Part shown: positions 39,501 to 49,898 of the stretch, one piece after another | How positions within the stretch are numbered: position 1 is the stretch's first letter | Layout: the number at the start of each line of letters is the position of its first letter | Assembly: GCF_042242105.1 (NCBI RefSeq) | Contig: NC_092033.1 | Location: forward strand, 5,148,908-5,212,907 | Length of the DNA: 64,000 bases | Direction: 5' to 3' | DNA from: Pempheris klunzingeri | Taxonomy: Eukaryota > Chordata > Actinopteri > Acropomatiformes > Pempheridae | Notes under the pieces: generated by a model | The model's database searches: none | What the model saw: only the letters and a program-made list of their open reading frames with translations | What the model was told of the DNA's origin: nothing | Position numbers and translations under genes: made by a program

Positions 39501-39540
<40 letters not shown>

Positions 39541-42500
39541 ACCATTTATGATCATCGCTGCAATTGTCAGGTCATGTGATCTTGCCGTAGCCTCATACCT
39601 CTCTGGGCCGATGGCAGGTTATCACTGCTAATCTGGACCCTTGTTTGTTACTTCTGCCTGACTTTGTAACTCGTGACCTTGCCCGCTTTTAAAGTTTTCT
39701 CCCATCAGCCACAGCTCTACTTTGAAATCGTGTTTGGTTTGTGCAACAACAACTGCATAATGATCAAGAAATTCAGAGCGCGGTGGCACCAGTCATGTCT
39801 TTGAAGTCAGGCAGAGCTGTTTCAGTCGCTGCTCCTCTCTCTGTTCCTTCCATAATCTGTCCTGTTGGAGAGAGCTGTTGTTTCACACCTCTGGACTGGC
39901 ACTGTGCCTCAATTTTCACTTAAATCCATGGGCAAGACACAGGCAGGAGGTTAACATTTCACAACTTTCATTTCTCTGTTTATGTCCTGCAAAATGTGCC
40001 ACTGGCACATGTGAGAGGTGTATTTTGACCGCGCTAAATCCCCTGACTGATGATATTGCACCGTCATGGAAAAGTCTGGCTCGTGACATGTAGCAGTCAC
40101 AGTTCACTGTTTCCATGCTGGACAGGCTCTGCATATCATTTTCAACACCTCGCTTTAAGAGAGGCGCGCTCAGTAGTGGGAATGTGAATGGAATGTGCTG
40201 TGATGCTACGCGGTGCGACGGCTTAATTCTGTGGCGGTGATGGTACGACGTGCACGGGATGTTCGGAGCGGCAGAGCAGCCTGAGAGAGCCTTCAGTGCG
40301 TCCGCCTGCTCAATAGATGGAAGCTGGTTTGAATTACTGTGCTGCAAGGAGGCCTAAAGTGAAGCTTTCCTTTTGGTTTGCCCTCAGGGAAGAATTGCAC
40401 AACATCATCATACGTCTTATGTGTTTTTCCTCACCTCTCACAACAGCTACATATCACAGCAAAGTTCTGGCCTCTGGCTGTGTCTGTACACCCGTGCACA
40501 GACAAGCAAAGACATGCGTGCCGTAAACACACACCTCTGAGTCTTCCCCCTAGTGCAGATGTTTTTTGGTGTAGTTTAATGACTGTGGTTCTGATGATCA
40601 CATGTAACTAACCCATGTGTCTTGACCATCAGATCTTTTCTTCAAAGATCACAGCTAGTTTTTCCCACAAAACTAAATGTTTTGTGTCATATAACAACAC
40701 GTCTTCAACATAAAGGCAAACAGGTCCTTCTGTGAGACGATGGCTGATTTATTGCTAGGCCATGTGGCTCCAGGCATATTGCCAGAAGATCCATATTCCT
40801 CTCTTGACAGTGAGGGACAAGGAGTGTCCTGACTGCAATGTCAGTAATGTCTGTAGATACATGTGAGTGTATGTCAAAGGATCATATGTTCTGGCACATT
40901 TGTGACATCTGTTAGCATGTGTTGGTGCACTGCACTGTACCTCAGAGCTTACTATACAGAGCACACCTCTGTTACTAAATCAAGAGTTCAAGAAAGTTAT
41001 TCAAAATGGCCATACTTCCTAAATAACAACTGTGATGATAACTACACTTGCAAGCAAATATAACAAAGTCCATTCACCCCATGCAATTCTGAACTGATGC
41101 GCAGTATTTAATAAGGCTCAAACATGCGGTCTGACGTGTTTACTTGCATGCTCAGACAGGCACACACAGAAACTAGTGTTGTACACTGGATAAATAAAGT
41201 CTCCTTGCACAATTATTTTACGACGTGTTGTATGCCAGGCGTTGTTTCTTCATGCAAAATCGATTCCTAGTTTAAAATTCATCAGAGAAGTGTGGTGAGG
41301 GGGAGCATTTTTTACCTGGAAGCCAAGGACAGTGTACAGAATGTAAAAATATCAAGTGAAGTGGTTTTTATTTGGGCTGAAGAACCAGAAGAGTGTTTTT
41401 GTGTACTCGGATCAGAGTGTTTTCAAATGAAGTTGATAGCTACAGCATGTGCCTTTCTGTCTCAACCAGGGTTTCTTCAGGAGGACCATCCGACTGAAGC
41501 TGGAGTATGATAAATGTGAACGCAACTGCAAAATCCAAAAGAAGAACCGCAACAAGTGCCAATACTGCCGATTCCACAAGTGCCTCGCCGTGGGCATGTC
41601 CCACAACGGTGAGACCTGAAACCTCTAAAATCATTTAAAGCTACACTTGATAACCGTTGCTAAATAACAGCCCCAGTGATGCGTTTGATTGCAATCAGAC
41701 TTGCTAATATCAGTTGCACAGCATTATCCATCTAGAGTTGGCGCTAACGCTAACTAACATTAGCCACAATAAGACACTGCTGCTGCAGCCTGACTTGGTC
41801 TGGTATGACCAAAGAGTGTGTTTTATTGCTTATAAATTCAACTTTTAATAATTATTTCTATGAAAGATTAAAAATGTGTTAGATAGATAGATGATGATGA
41901 TGATTATAATAACAAAATGTGAAGATAATGTATGAATTATTATTGTATAATGAGTGGTGCTGTTATACTATTATATATAATAGTATATAGTATATCATAT
42001 ATATATAGTATATAGTATAGCAGACATAAAAGGTATAGTAATATACCATAAAAGTATATAATGCAAATATAAATGAAATTATATAATAGATAATAATGGA
42101 ATATATATACGTGCAATCACCGTGATTATAATGTGATTTGAACCAATTAGTTACTGAAATCGTAAAAAACCCATGCTTGCTACACAAGTGTCCATTGAAA
42201 CAGTAATGAAAGAAAATGCAAGTAAGCGTTATGAATGCAGTTACAAAACTCATGTCCTCAGTCTGGAGTATGTGTTTTTTTACAACGGCAGCAGGACGTG
42301 TGTTTCTGTGACTTGGCTCCGGTTCTACGTGCTTTACACTGACTGGGTTTTTATAGAGCAATGTCCTGCTGGAGCCTGCTTGACATTGAGAAAACACAGG
42401 CCCATATAGCTCCACATCTGGCCTGTCATCTGCACTGACTGCTGAGGGGTCACTGGGTTTGTTGCGATGGCCTCCCACTGCAGACACAACAGTATAAGAA

Positions 42501-44043
42501 ACCTGAGAGGAAGACGACACGCTGTCCTCAGAGGAGAGGAAAGAGGAACAGAAGGCATCAGATGTGTTGTGGGTGACTGTTTGTGTGTGTGTGAGGATAT
42601 GTCTGATGTCTCTGTATGTAGTTTCACTGGAAAACAAAACACCTACCTACCATTTGGAAACTCTTGTAGTTGTCGCTAATGATGAATGTTTCTGTGCACC
42701 AGCCATCCGGTTTGGGCGGATGCCTCAGGCGGAGAAGCTAAAACTCAAGGCAGAATGCAAGATGGTGGAGAAAGAGGTGGCGAGCCCTATGCTGGCCGAC
42801 CACAAGATTCTGGTCAAACAGATCCACGAAGCCTACATGAAGAACTTCAGCATGAACAAAGCAAAAGCTCGGCTCATACTCACCGGAAAGACGAGCAAGA
42901 CGGTAAAGGATAAAAAAAAAAAGCCAAGGACAGAAGTTTGAATGAATTATTCTGTATCCTCAACTACCAACATCCTCTCCTCTGTCTTTTCCCAGCAGCC
43001 TTTCATCATTCACGACATGGAGACGTTCCAGCTGGCAGAGCGCACATTAGCGGCCCATATGGTAACCAGCGACTGTCCGGAGCCTGATAGCGGCCTTCAG
43101 GCTGGGGAGGTGGTTCCGGCTGTGGGGTGTGGCGAGCTCCAGCAGAGGGAGGCTGAAGCCAGGCTCTTCCACTGCTGCCAGAGCACCTCGGTGGAGACGG
43201 TCACAGAGCTGACAGAGTTCGCCAAGGCGGTGCCAGGTTTCCAGAGCCTGGATCTGAATGATCAGGTGGGTTTAGGGACACTGTATCGCTCATATGTCTC
43301 TCCCCTGCCAGTCCATGTGAGCAGAGGAGAAGAAGAGAGTTAAATAGGGCATGTCTATGTCGGAATTTAATTCAAAAAATGAATAAGAGACACAAAATAA
43401 TTATCTGTGTCATGTTGCGGTCTTCTTATCCACCTTTCTAGGTGACTCTCTTAAAATACGGTGTTTATGAAGCCCTCTTTACCCTCCTGGCCTCCTGCAT
43501 GAACAAAGACGGCCTCCTGGTGGCCCGTGGTGGAGGCTTCATCACCAGAGAGTTCCTCAAAAGCCTCCGGCGGCCATTTAGTGACATGATGGAGCCCAAA
43601 TTCCAGTTTGCCTCACGCTTCAACTCCCTGGAGCTGGACGACAGTGACCTGTCACTTTTTGTGGCTGCCATTATCTGCTGCGGAGGTAACTCACATTTTG
43701 TGGGAAATTCTGTGTGATTGCATTTAAAAGTGCACAAGAAGTGAAAACCTTCCTCACACCCTCCTTCCTCTTCCCTCTACCTGGTCCCTTCTCTCCAGAT
43801 CGCCCAGGCCTGGTGGACGTGCCTCTGGTGGAGCAGCTGCAGGAAAGCGTCGTCCAGGCGCTACGGCTCCACCTGCTGGCCAACCACCCGGACGACAACT
43901 TCCTCTTCCCCAGACTGCTCCAAAAACTGGCCGACCTCCGGGAGCTGGTCACCGAGCATGCTCAGTTAGTGCAGGAAATCGAGACAACGGAGGACACGTC
44001 TCTGCACCCGCTCCTGCAAGAGATATACAGGGACATGTACTGA
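37414..44043 (+). CDS. ppara: Peroxisome proliferator-activated receptor alpha (NR1C1)
   Basis: Ligand-activated nuclear receptor that pairs with RXR on DR1 elements and controls fatty-acid oxidation genes. Coding exons: 37414-37597, 38607-38767, 41470-41608, 42703-42902, 42999-43265, 43442-43685, 43799-44043. All junctions are GT-AG and in phase, giving 479 residues (human 468). The ATG sits in an ACCATGG context. The DNA-binding domain begins at C94 ([14 protein letters not shown]) and has the P-box CEGCKG at 111-116 and the second finger in exon 3 ([14 protein letters not shown]). The ligand domain ends in [10 protein letters not shown], the AF-2 helix. Family ligand contacts are kept: Ser of STSVE, Tyr of KYGVYEA, His of TEHAQL and the last-helix Tyr. 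Residues about 252-278 hold roughly 21 extra residues against human. Exon 5 has a NAGNAG acceptor. Which teleost paralogue (a or b) this is cannot be told. Confidence 0.96.
39174..39238. repeat. (AC)n microsatellite in ppara intron
   Basis: About 32 uninterrupted units, one of the longest perfect dinucleotide arrays in the window. Confidence 0.97.
39503..39537. repeat. (TG)n microsatellite in ppara intron
   Basis: About 17 uninterrupted TG units. Confidence 0.95.
41609..42702 (+). other. ppara: ppara intron with AT-rich palindromic tract
   Basis: This intron follows the second zinc finger. At about 41965-42110 it has a tract of tatatag/tatatat words that can fold on itself. The 224-codon minus-strand frame over 41963-42637 is an artefact of this low-complexity DNA (Tyr/Ile/Phe-rich). 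Confidence 0.7.
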
Positions 44044-45465
44044 GAAGATGACGACAGGGACATGTATTAAAATATTTTGATGCATGCCATTAAAAATGGG
44101 GTGTACATCAATATTTACTGATACTATCATGCATATCAATGTACTGTAAGTAGCTTATTGTGCAGCTTCAATGGATCTGCAGAGGTTGCACTGAGACCAT
44201 GTGACTTTAAAACTTTCTACTGGAACAAAACATAAATGCAATGGAAATGTGGGGGGGGGCAGCTCTTGCAGGAGGCGTGACTGCTTCTAAGAAAGGGGAC
44301 TCAGCGAGGAACAAAGTCTCGTGCCATAATAGAGATATTTGTTTGAATGCATGACTTAGACCATCCATTTGCTACAGATTGGGACCGAGATGCCAACTTT
44401 TACTCGACAGACACAAATACTGGGCAAAAGCTAAATGGGAAGAAGGCTATGCACATTTGTGCGGCATGTAAAATGGGAGAAAACATGTTAAAAAAATACC
44501 CAGACACCACTGCTGCAGTGATGCTGAATATTAATATTTTCGGAGAACAATAACTTAATGTTTCATGAAGCAGACAAGTAAGAAATGGTGGTTGTGCAAA
44601 ACTCAATACCAGACTAATATTTGGATATTTGTGTATATTTTTACTTAAAAGTCATTTGGATTCTTTTAATTCTTATTTAATTATCTTTATTACTAGTGCC
44701 TTATCGATCCCTCTTGACTATTCTGAGATTGGTGGTTGAAGAAACAGCTCTGCATCAGTATTCACCAAGTGCCATAATGTTTAAGTGCCTGAACTCTTAT
44801 TTCCTTTATCTTGATCACACATAACACCTTCAGCACATAACAAATTCATCCGAGTAGCTATTTTTTAAACAATGGGGTAAGTGTGTAACTGTTTAGTGTT
44901 GGACCAGGAAATGTCATAAATCATGAACAATGGTGCGTTTTTAGCAGGCAGCGTTACTTCTACTGTAAGCAACCATCAGTTAAAAGTATTGTAATTTAAT
45001 GTGTCGTGTATTTATTTTAATCGTTTATCCTACTGCTAAAAACCAACACAACATGACAGCTAACCTATTTTTTTTTTCAAATCAGTGTTTCTGATGGAAA
45101 ATGTTTTGCACCAATCCTGCCTGTGAGATTCACTGTTTTCAAGAAAAAAAAAAACCTGTATCTGCCAGTATGTAATATTTTGACCACAAACACAATAATC
45201 TGTTGAGCTGGTTTTTGTTTTATTTTGTAAATATAACAAGAATGTGGTGACCGCAGAGACAGGGTGGGGGGTGCATCTGCAGACAGTAAAACTGAAAGCC
45301 TCACTTGCTGTACTGACACTTCACCTCCCACTGTAGTACTGAAATGATGTCTCTTGTCACAATGAAATGGTTTATATTTTTATCTTGTGCAGCACTGTGT
45401 GCAACAAAATATGCATTTTGGTGTCATGTGGTAGCCTAAAATAAACTAATATATTTAACAGTTTT
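44044..45465 (+). other. ppara: ppara 3' untranslated region with poly(A) signal
   Basis: After the TGA (44041-44043) the first canonical AATAAA that is well placed is at 45440-45445, giving a 3'UTR of about 1.4 kb. I saw no let-7 seed match (CTACCTC) in it. A 68-codon open frame at 44347-44553 inside the UTR lacks domain features. Confidence 0.6.
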
Positions 45466-45926
45466 ATGTGTAATCCTCTGACTTATTCACCTCCCTGATG
45501 ATGCCAGCATTATCTACTCATCTGATTCAGAACAAACTGTTCAAATAAATGAGCTTAAATAGGCTTTAAATCACTACAGATACTTTGAGCTGTCATAGCA
45601 GGAAAAACACAGGTGGAAGTAATAAAGTTAATGATAGCTTTGTTATATTTAAGTGCCTCAATAAGCTATCAATGTCATTAAACACACCTGTACTTTTTCT
45701 TTAATGACATGTTGAAGTATCTGCAATAAAAATGCATTACATCAGAATTTTCTTTACTGTGCCATTAACCTCGGCTGCTTCACTAAACTTTTATTATATA
45801 CTTTTTTTTATTATATATACAAATCGTATCAACACACATTCCTTTTGAAGTGAAAAAAAATATTATTATTATTATTATTTTAAAATACTTTATTCCACAC
45901 ACTGTACATTGTTGTGCTCCCCCAGT

Positions 45927-45940
45927 CCAGCAGGTGGCGC
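45927..45940 (+). promoter_or_regulatory. Consensus CTCF motif between ppara and cdpf1
   Basis: CCAGCAGGTGGCGC matches all 14 positions of the CTCF core CCASYAGRKGGCRS. It lies between the ppara poly(A) signal and the cdpf1 start, a natural place for a domain boundary or promoter-bound CTCF. Confidence 0.7.
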
Positions 45941-45954
45941 TAGAACTTCATGAA

Positions 45955-46019
45955 ACAATATGGCTGCTCACTGTACTAAAACCCGGAAGTAGCTAACTTT
46001 TCACGCTGCTCTGCTCTGA
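45955..46019 (+). promoter_or_regulatory. cdpf1: cdpf1 core promoter and 5'UTR
   Basis: A YY1-like word (aatatggctgc, 45957-45967) and a perfect ETS/GABP site (CCGGAAGT, 45983-45990) lie within 65 bp of the ATG. No TATA box is present. This is the usual make-up of a TATA-less housekeeping promoter. Confidence 0.55.
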
Positions 46020-46578
46020 ATGATGGAGCCGACTTCAAGTGAACCCCCGCAAAAAACATTTACATGCCACTTGTGTGGTTTAAGCAGCCCCTTTACCTAC
46101 TACGGCCAGAAACCACCAAACACCAGAGCCATTGTGTAAGTGGGCATTAGGCAAAACACTCATTTTAGCGCTCTGGAGCTAGCTATGCTAATGCTAGTGT
46201 TGTTAGCTGCTGCGCATTTATAACCTTCAAACACATTTGTCTTTAGTCTCTGCGAGCCACATTTTTAAGTTGGGTTTTGCCTACATTTCTGTCGTCCTTT
46301 AGGTTGCTGGAGGAGTGTTTTGTGACCAAGGACCCCTTCAGTCCGGACAAGGAGAAGTTCCTGGTGTTGGGCTCCAGCTGCAGCCTGTGCAGCACGAGCG
46401 TCTGTGTTGGTTCGGTAAGACGTCCTGCAATTCAATTGCTACGGTCTATTTTTGTCACTGACTAAATATGTGATCATGTAATTTGGTTTATCGAGTGATT
46501 TATGCCTGGATGCACAAATGTTGACAGCAAATCACAGCAGTGCTGATAAGAGTGTGTTACATGTAGCAGAGACAGATG

Positions 46579-46615
<37 letters not shown>

Positions 46616-47066
46616 CCCGCTTAAAGTTACTTAAAATAAAGCAATGTTTAGGGACAGGAAAGGTAAATTAAGAGCATAACCATCAGATAAAGTGCATGTC
46701 TGCGCTGGCTGTGTAAACCAGGCTGTGTACTTGACATGAGTTGACCTTGTACTGTAGATCACTGCTGATAAAACATGGATCTGCTGTGGTTTCTTCAGAT
46801 TACTTGATTAGGCCTTTATGGCTGTGATACCCTTGAAATCAATTAATCTAGAAAAAATAGGTAAATATAGATATGTGAGGAGGCGTGTACAGTTCTCATA
46901 TGAAACTGATGGCGGACTCTGATTTCTCTTCGGTCAGGACTGCAGCCTTTTCTACACCAAGAGGTTCTGCATGCGGTGTGTGAACAAGCACTTGGACCAG
47001 TTCCCCCATCAGATTCAGGCCGAGCTGGCCAAGAAGAAGCAGAGCGCCAAGGCCGCCGTCTCGTGA
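46020..47066 (+). CDS. cdpf1: Cysteine-rich DPF motif domain-containing protein 1
   Basis: Exons 46020-46135, 46303-46414 and 46938-47066 join in phase to 118 residues (human about 123). Zinc-ligand-like cysteine pairs appear in order: CHLC near residue 16, CSLC near 64-67, and C..FCMRC in exon 3. The eponymous DPF lies in the KDPFSPDK segment of exon 2. YYGQKPPNT and FLVLGS are strongly shared with the human protein. The molecular function of this family is unknown to me. The start was set at the first of two adjacent ATGs (46020, 46023); either is plausible. The gene follows ppara on the same strand, as in human. The C-terminus is lysine-rich (KKKQSAK). No clear AATAAA was found downstream. 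Confidence 0.95.
46580..46614. repeat. (TG)n microsatellite in cdpf1 intron 2
   Basis: About 17 uninterrupted TG units. Confidence 0.95.
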
Positions 47067-49520
47067 CATCAGACAAGAGGTCCAAAACCTGCTCACCATC
47101 AGGAGAGAAATGTGTGAATGGTCAGATAAAGAGTTCCACATGTGCCAGGGTGCCTTACTAGCACTCTTTTATCAAACCCACGCTTGGCTAAACTGTAAAA
47201 ACATGACACCAAAAATCAAAACATCGTGTGAATTATTAGCACAGTTCTGGGTTATTATTATTATTATTATTATGGTGGAAGATTACCACAGCACGTCAGA
47301 AAAATACTACTTTATACTTGTAACAAGCTGCTGTATCAGCCTGCGGGGTGTTTGTTTCTAGAGGGTTTTATAGAGGCAAGCAACAGGCGTGAGAAATGTT
47401 GCCGGACCCCCTGTCAGATTGTGGTTGCCGCCTCTGAATTGGTTGCGCATTTTAAAATGGCTCCTAATTTAAAATCTGATGTCATAAACGGTGTGTGCAG
47501 TTGCTCCAAATATTGGCAAATTTTCAAAAAATGTGGGCAACTACAAAGCATGTAAGGATAAAAGTGTCACGCCTTTTATGAAGCAGAGCACATTTTTTTA
47601 TATTTATAGCACTTTGCTGTATTAATTAATGAACAGATATGGTTGAATAGTATATAATGATGGCTAATATCTGCTGATATCTGTTCAGCGTAATTTAGCA
47701 ACCTTCTTACAAACTGTTCACCACTATTAGAACTACTCCAAAAGAGGATGTGATAATAGCAAGACCAGATTCATGTTTTCACAGCCTTTGCTATGTAAAG
47801 AAATTAATAAGCTGCCCATAGTTTCTCTTTATACTTGATGAGTAATTCCTGATGCATAATGTTTTAATACCCTTGACATTTACGTGGACGATTCTCTAAC
47901 TATAGACATGTTTATGGTGACAGTGACGCATCCTTTTTTTTAAAGAGAGCGTCACTGTCATTCCTCATTTCTGTGTTCTGAGTCTGCTGTTGACTTCTAT
48001 GGAGTCAAAAATAAGAGTTTTACTTTATTAAAGTATAAAAAATACACAAACAGCTGCCCTTCTCTGTTTAGTGTTGAATCCTGGATCATAACTAATGTGT
48101 AACTAGCGTTTGTCCTGGTGTAAGAATCTGCCAGAGTTGCATCATGCCGCTCAGTTACAGTAATTGTGTTTATTCCTGAAGGAGAGGTGATTGGTAATAT
48201 TGTTCACTTTGAAGACAAAAAAAACCACAAGTACTACTCTTTAAGCATCAGTTATGCATGTGTGACCCAAACAAAATGTTCTCCTGCCTCGTTTCTCGAT
48301 TGCCTGTCTAATCAGTTTCATCAGAATCTGTTTTCATCTCAGGGATCACTCAGTGCAACAGTTTGCACAGTTTGCAGCAGCATAAACACACTGTGGACTA
48401 AGTGTGATCCCGGCGATAGCATCGATGTAACAGATGGCCTCACTGTATTCATCACGAGATGTTTGACTATTTTCAAGGGTTAATTGAAACAGCATGGCCT
48501 TTAAGGCAGGCCCGGTGAAGTTCACTGGCAAATGCTGCAGAGGAATACAAAGAAACACTCGCTGTAGAGTTTAAGTTGGGACATTGTGAACTAATGCTGA
48601 TGCGTCCGCTCGGTTGCCACAGGATTCCTACGCAGCTCTGGGCTGTGCAGAAAATATTGATAATGTAAGTTTTGACATGAAACGCCAATTATTTTCAAAA
48701 CAGGAACTTTAAAGATGAAAATTGAGAACCCCCACAGGGAAATGGTGGTGAATTTCAAAGTTGTTTTTTTTTTTTTAAAGCTGCTCCACTTCCTGATTAC
48801 TTGGTTTTTGAATTCCAAGCACACACAAGCAATTACAACCAGTGAAGCACACAAACCACCCCTTACACCAGTGGCAAAGTCTGACAGCGATAAGCACCGT
48901 GGTAAACAATGACGGCACATTCTCTGCTCGAGAGCTGATGTCATCGCGTGCCGGCAGTCACATCTGTGGCTTCATTTTGTTGTTTTCCTGCTTAAAAACC
49001 TCATATTATTGATTTGTCCTACAATAACCTTAAAGCTGCATCTGAACAGATTTAAACTGATTGAATCAAATGTGCCCAAGTCGTTAATGTGAGACCAAAT
49101 CAGATCAAGCAGTGATATCAGTCAGCACTCATTTGATGATTGGTTTGATAGTAGTATTTGCTTGAAGCCAGACCTCAGACTAGTAGTCCTGCAGGGAGAT
49201 AAAACTTCCTCCGGGGTTTTACACCTAATTTGATTTTTTTTTTTTTAAATCCAGGTCATCCTACAAAGTATGACCTCAACATACAAGTGACAGTTAATGA
49301 GATCAAATGATCTTTTGACCTTTAGGTGTTGAGTTAAATGACTAACCTGATACCTGCTGTGATAAAAGGTACTAATGGAAAGATAAAAACTATCCTCTAT
49401 AACTGCAGCCTCCCTCTTTTTTGCTCTTTCTTGTGCATTTAACGACTCAAACAGATTAATTAGTCCATATTCATGTGTAGAGTTAATCCAATCCCGCTCT
49501 GTGTTGTTGTTGCCCCAGTT
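47067..49520. other. cdpf1 3'UTR and intergenic spacer
   Basis: No gene recognised. It has a (TTA)n tract at 47252-47272, an 11-bp perfect hairpin at 47919-47959, and A/T tracts. An attaaa word near 48028 could serve as a cdpf1 poly(A) signal but this is weak. Confidence 0.5.
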
Positions 49521-49540
49521 CGACTTTAAGAGAGCTCTAT

Positions 49541-49620
49541 GGGCGGTCCTAGCGCGCAGACCAATGAATCGCCTTCTCTGTTTAAATAGTCCTTGATGTC
49601 AACTTTTCTTCTTCACTCAT
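49541..49620 (+). promoter_or_regulatory. cdkn1b-like: Core promoter of the cdkn1b-like gene
   Basis: In order and well spaced: a GC box (gggcgg, 49541-49546), a CCAAT box (49561-49565) and a TATA-like TTTAAATA (49581-49588). A start site near 49610-49620 would give a 5'UTR of about 280 nt. Sp1 and NF-Y control is also what is known for mammalian p27. Confidence 0.65.
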
Positions 49621-49898
49621 AGCTCCCTCTAACGCCATGTTGTCTGTGATGACTTGACTTGTTGTTTTCATCAGCCTTACTACGGACTTGACAGGAGTGG
49701 CTTTCTTAAACCCCCCTGCGCCTTTGGAGACGCTCTATTCCGTTTTTGCGCGTACGCATTTTGGATGATACGCGCGGAGCACGCATGCATCACTCCTGTG
49801 ACTTTGCATTTGAAAGGAATACGACTTGGAAGTAGAAGTTTGAAGAGGTTTGGTTGTTGTTTGTGTTTTTTTTTTTCTGTTGTCATATGTGCAACAAA

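Larger units (their letters stand above)
38768..41469 (+). other. ppara: ppara intron between the two zinc-finger exons
   Basis: The 2.7 kb intron interrupts the DNA-binding domain between CEGCK and GFFRR, the conserved nuclear-receptor position. It holds a long (AC)n array (39174-39238) and a (TG)n array (39503-39537). No other gene was seen. Confidence 0.85.

Noticed and set aside
41963..42637. 224-codon minus-strand ORF, the longest in the window
   Set aside because: Its C-terminal third is Tyr/Ile/Phe repeats from the TATA-rich tract in a ppara intron, and the rest shows no domain. The antisense overlap with the ppara intron and exon flank explains it.
44347..44553. 68-codon ORF in the ppara 3'UTR
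   Set aside because: Looks protein-like in composition but lies after the ppara stop within the UTR and matches no family I know.
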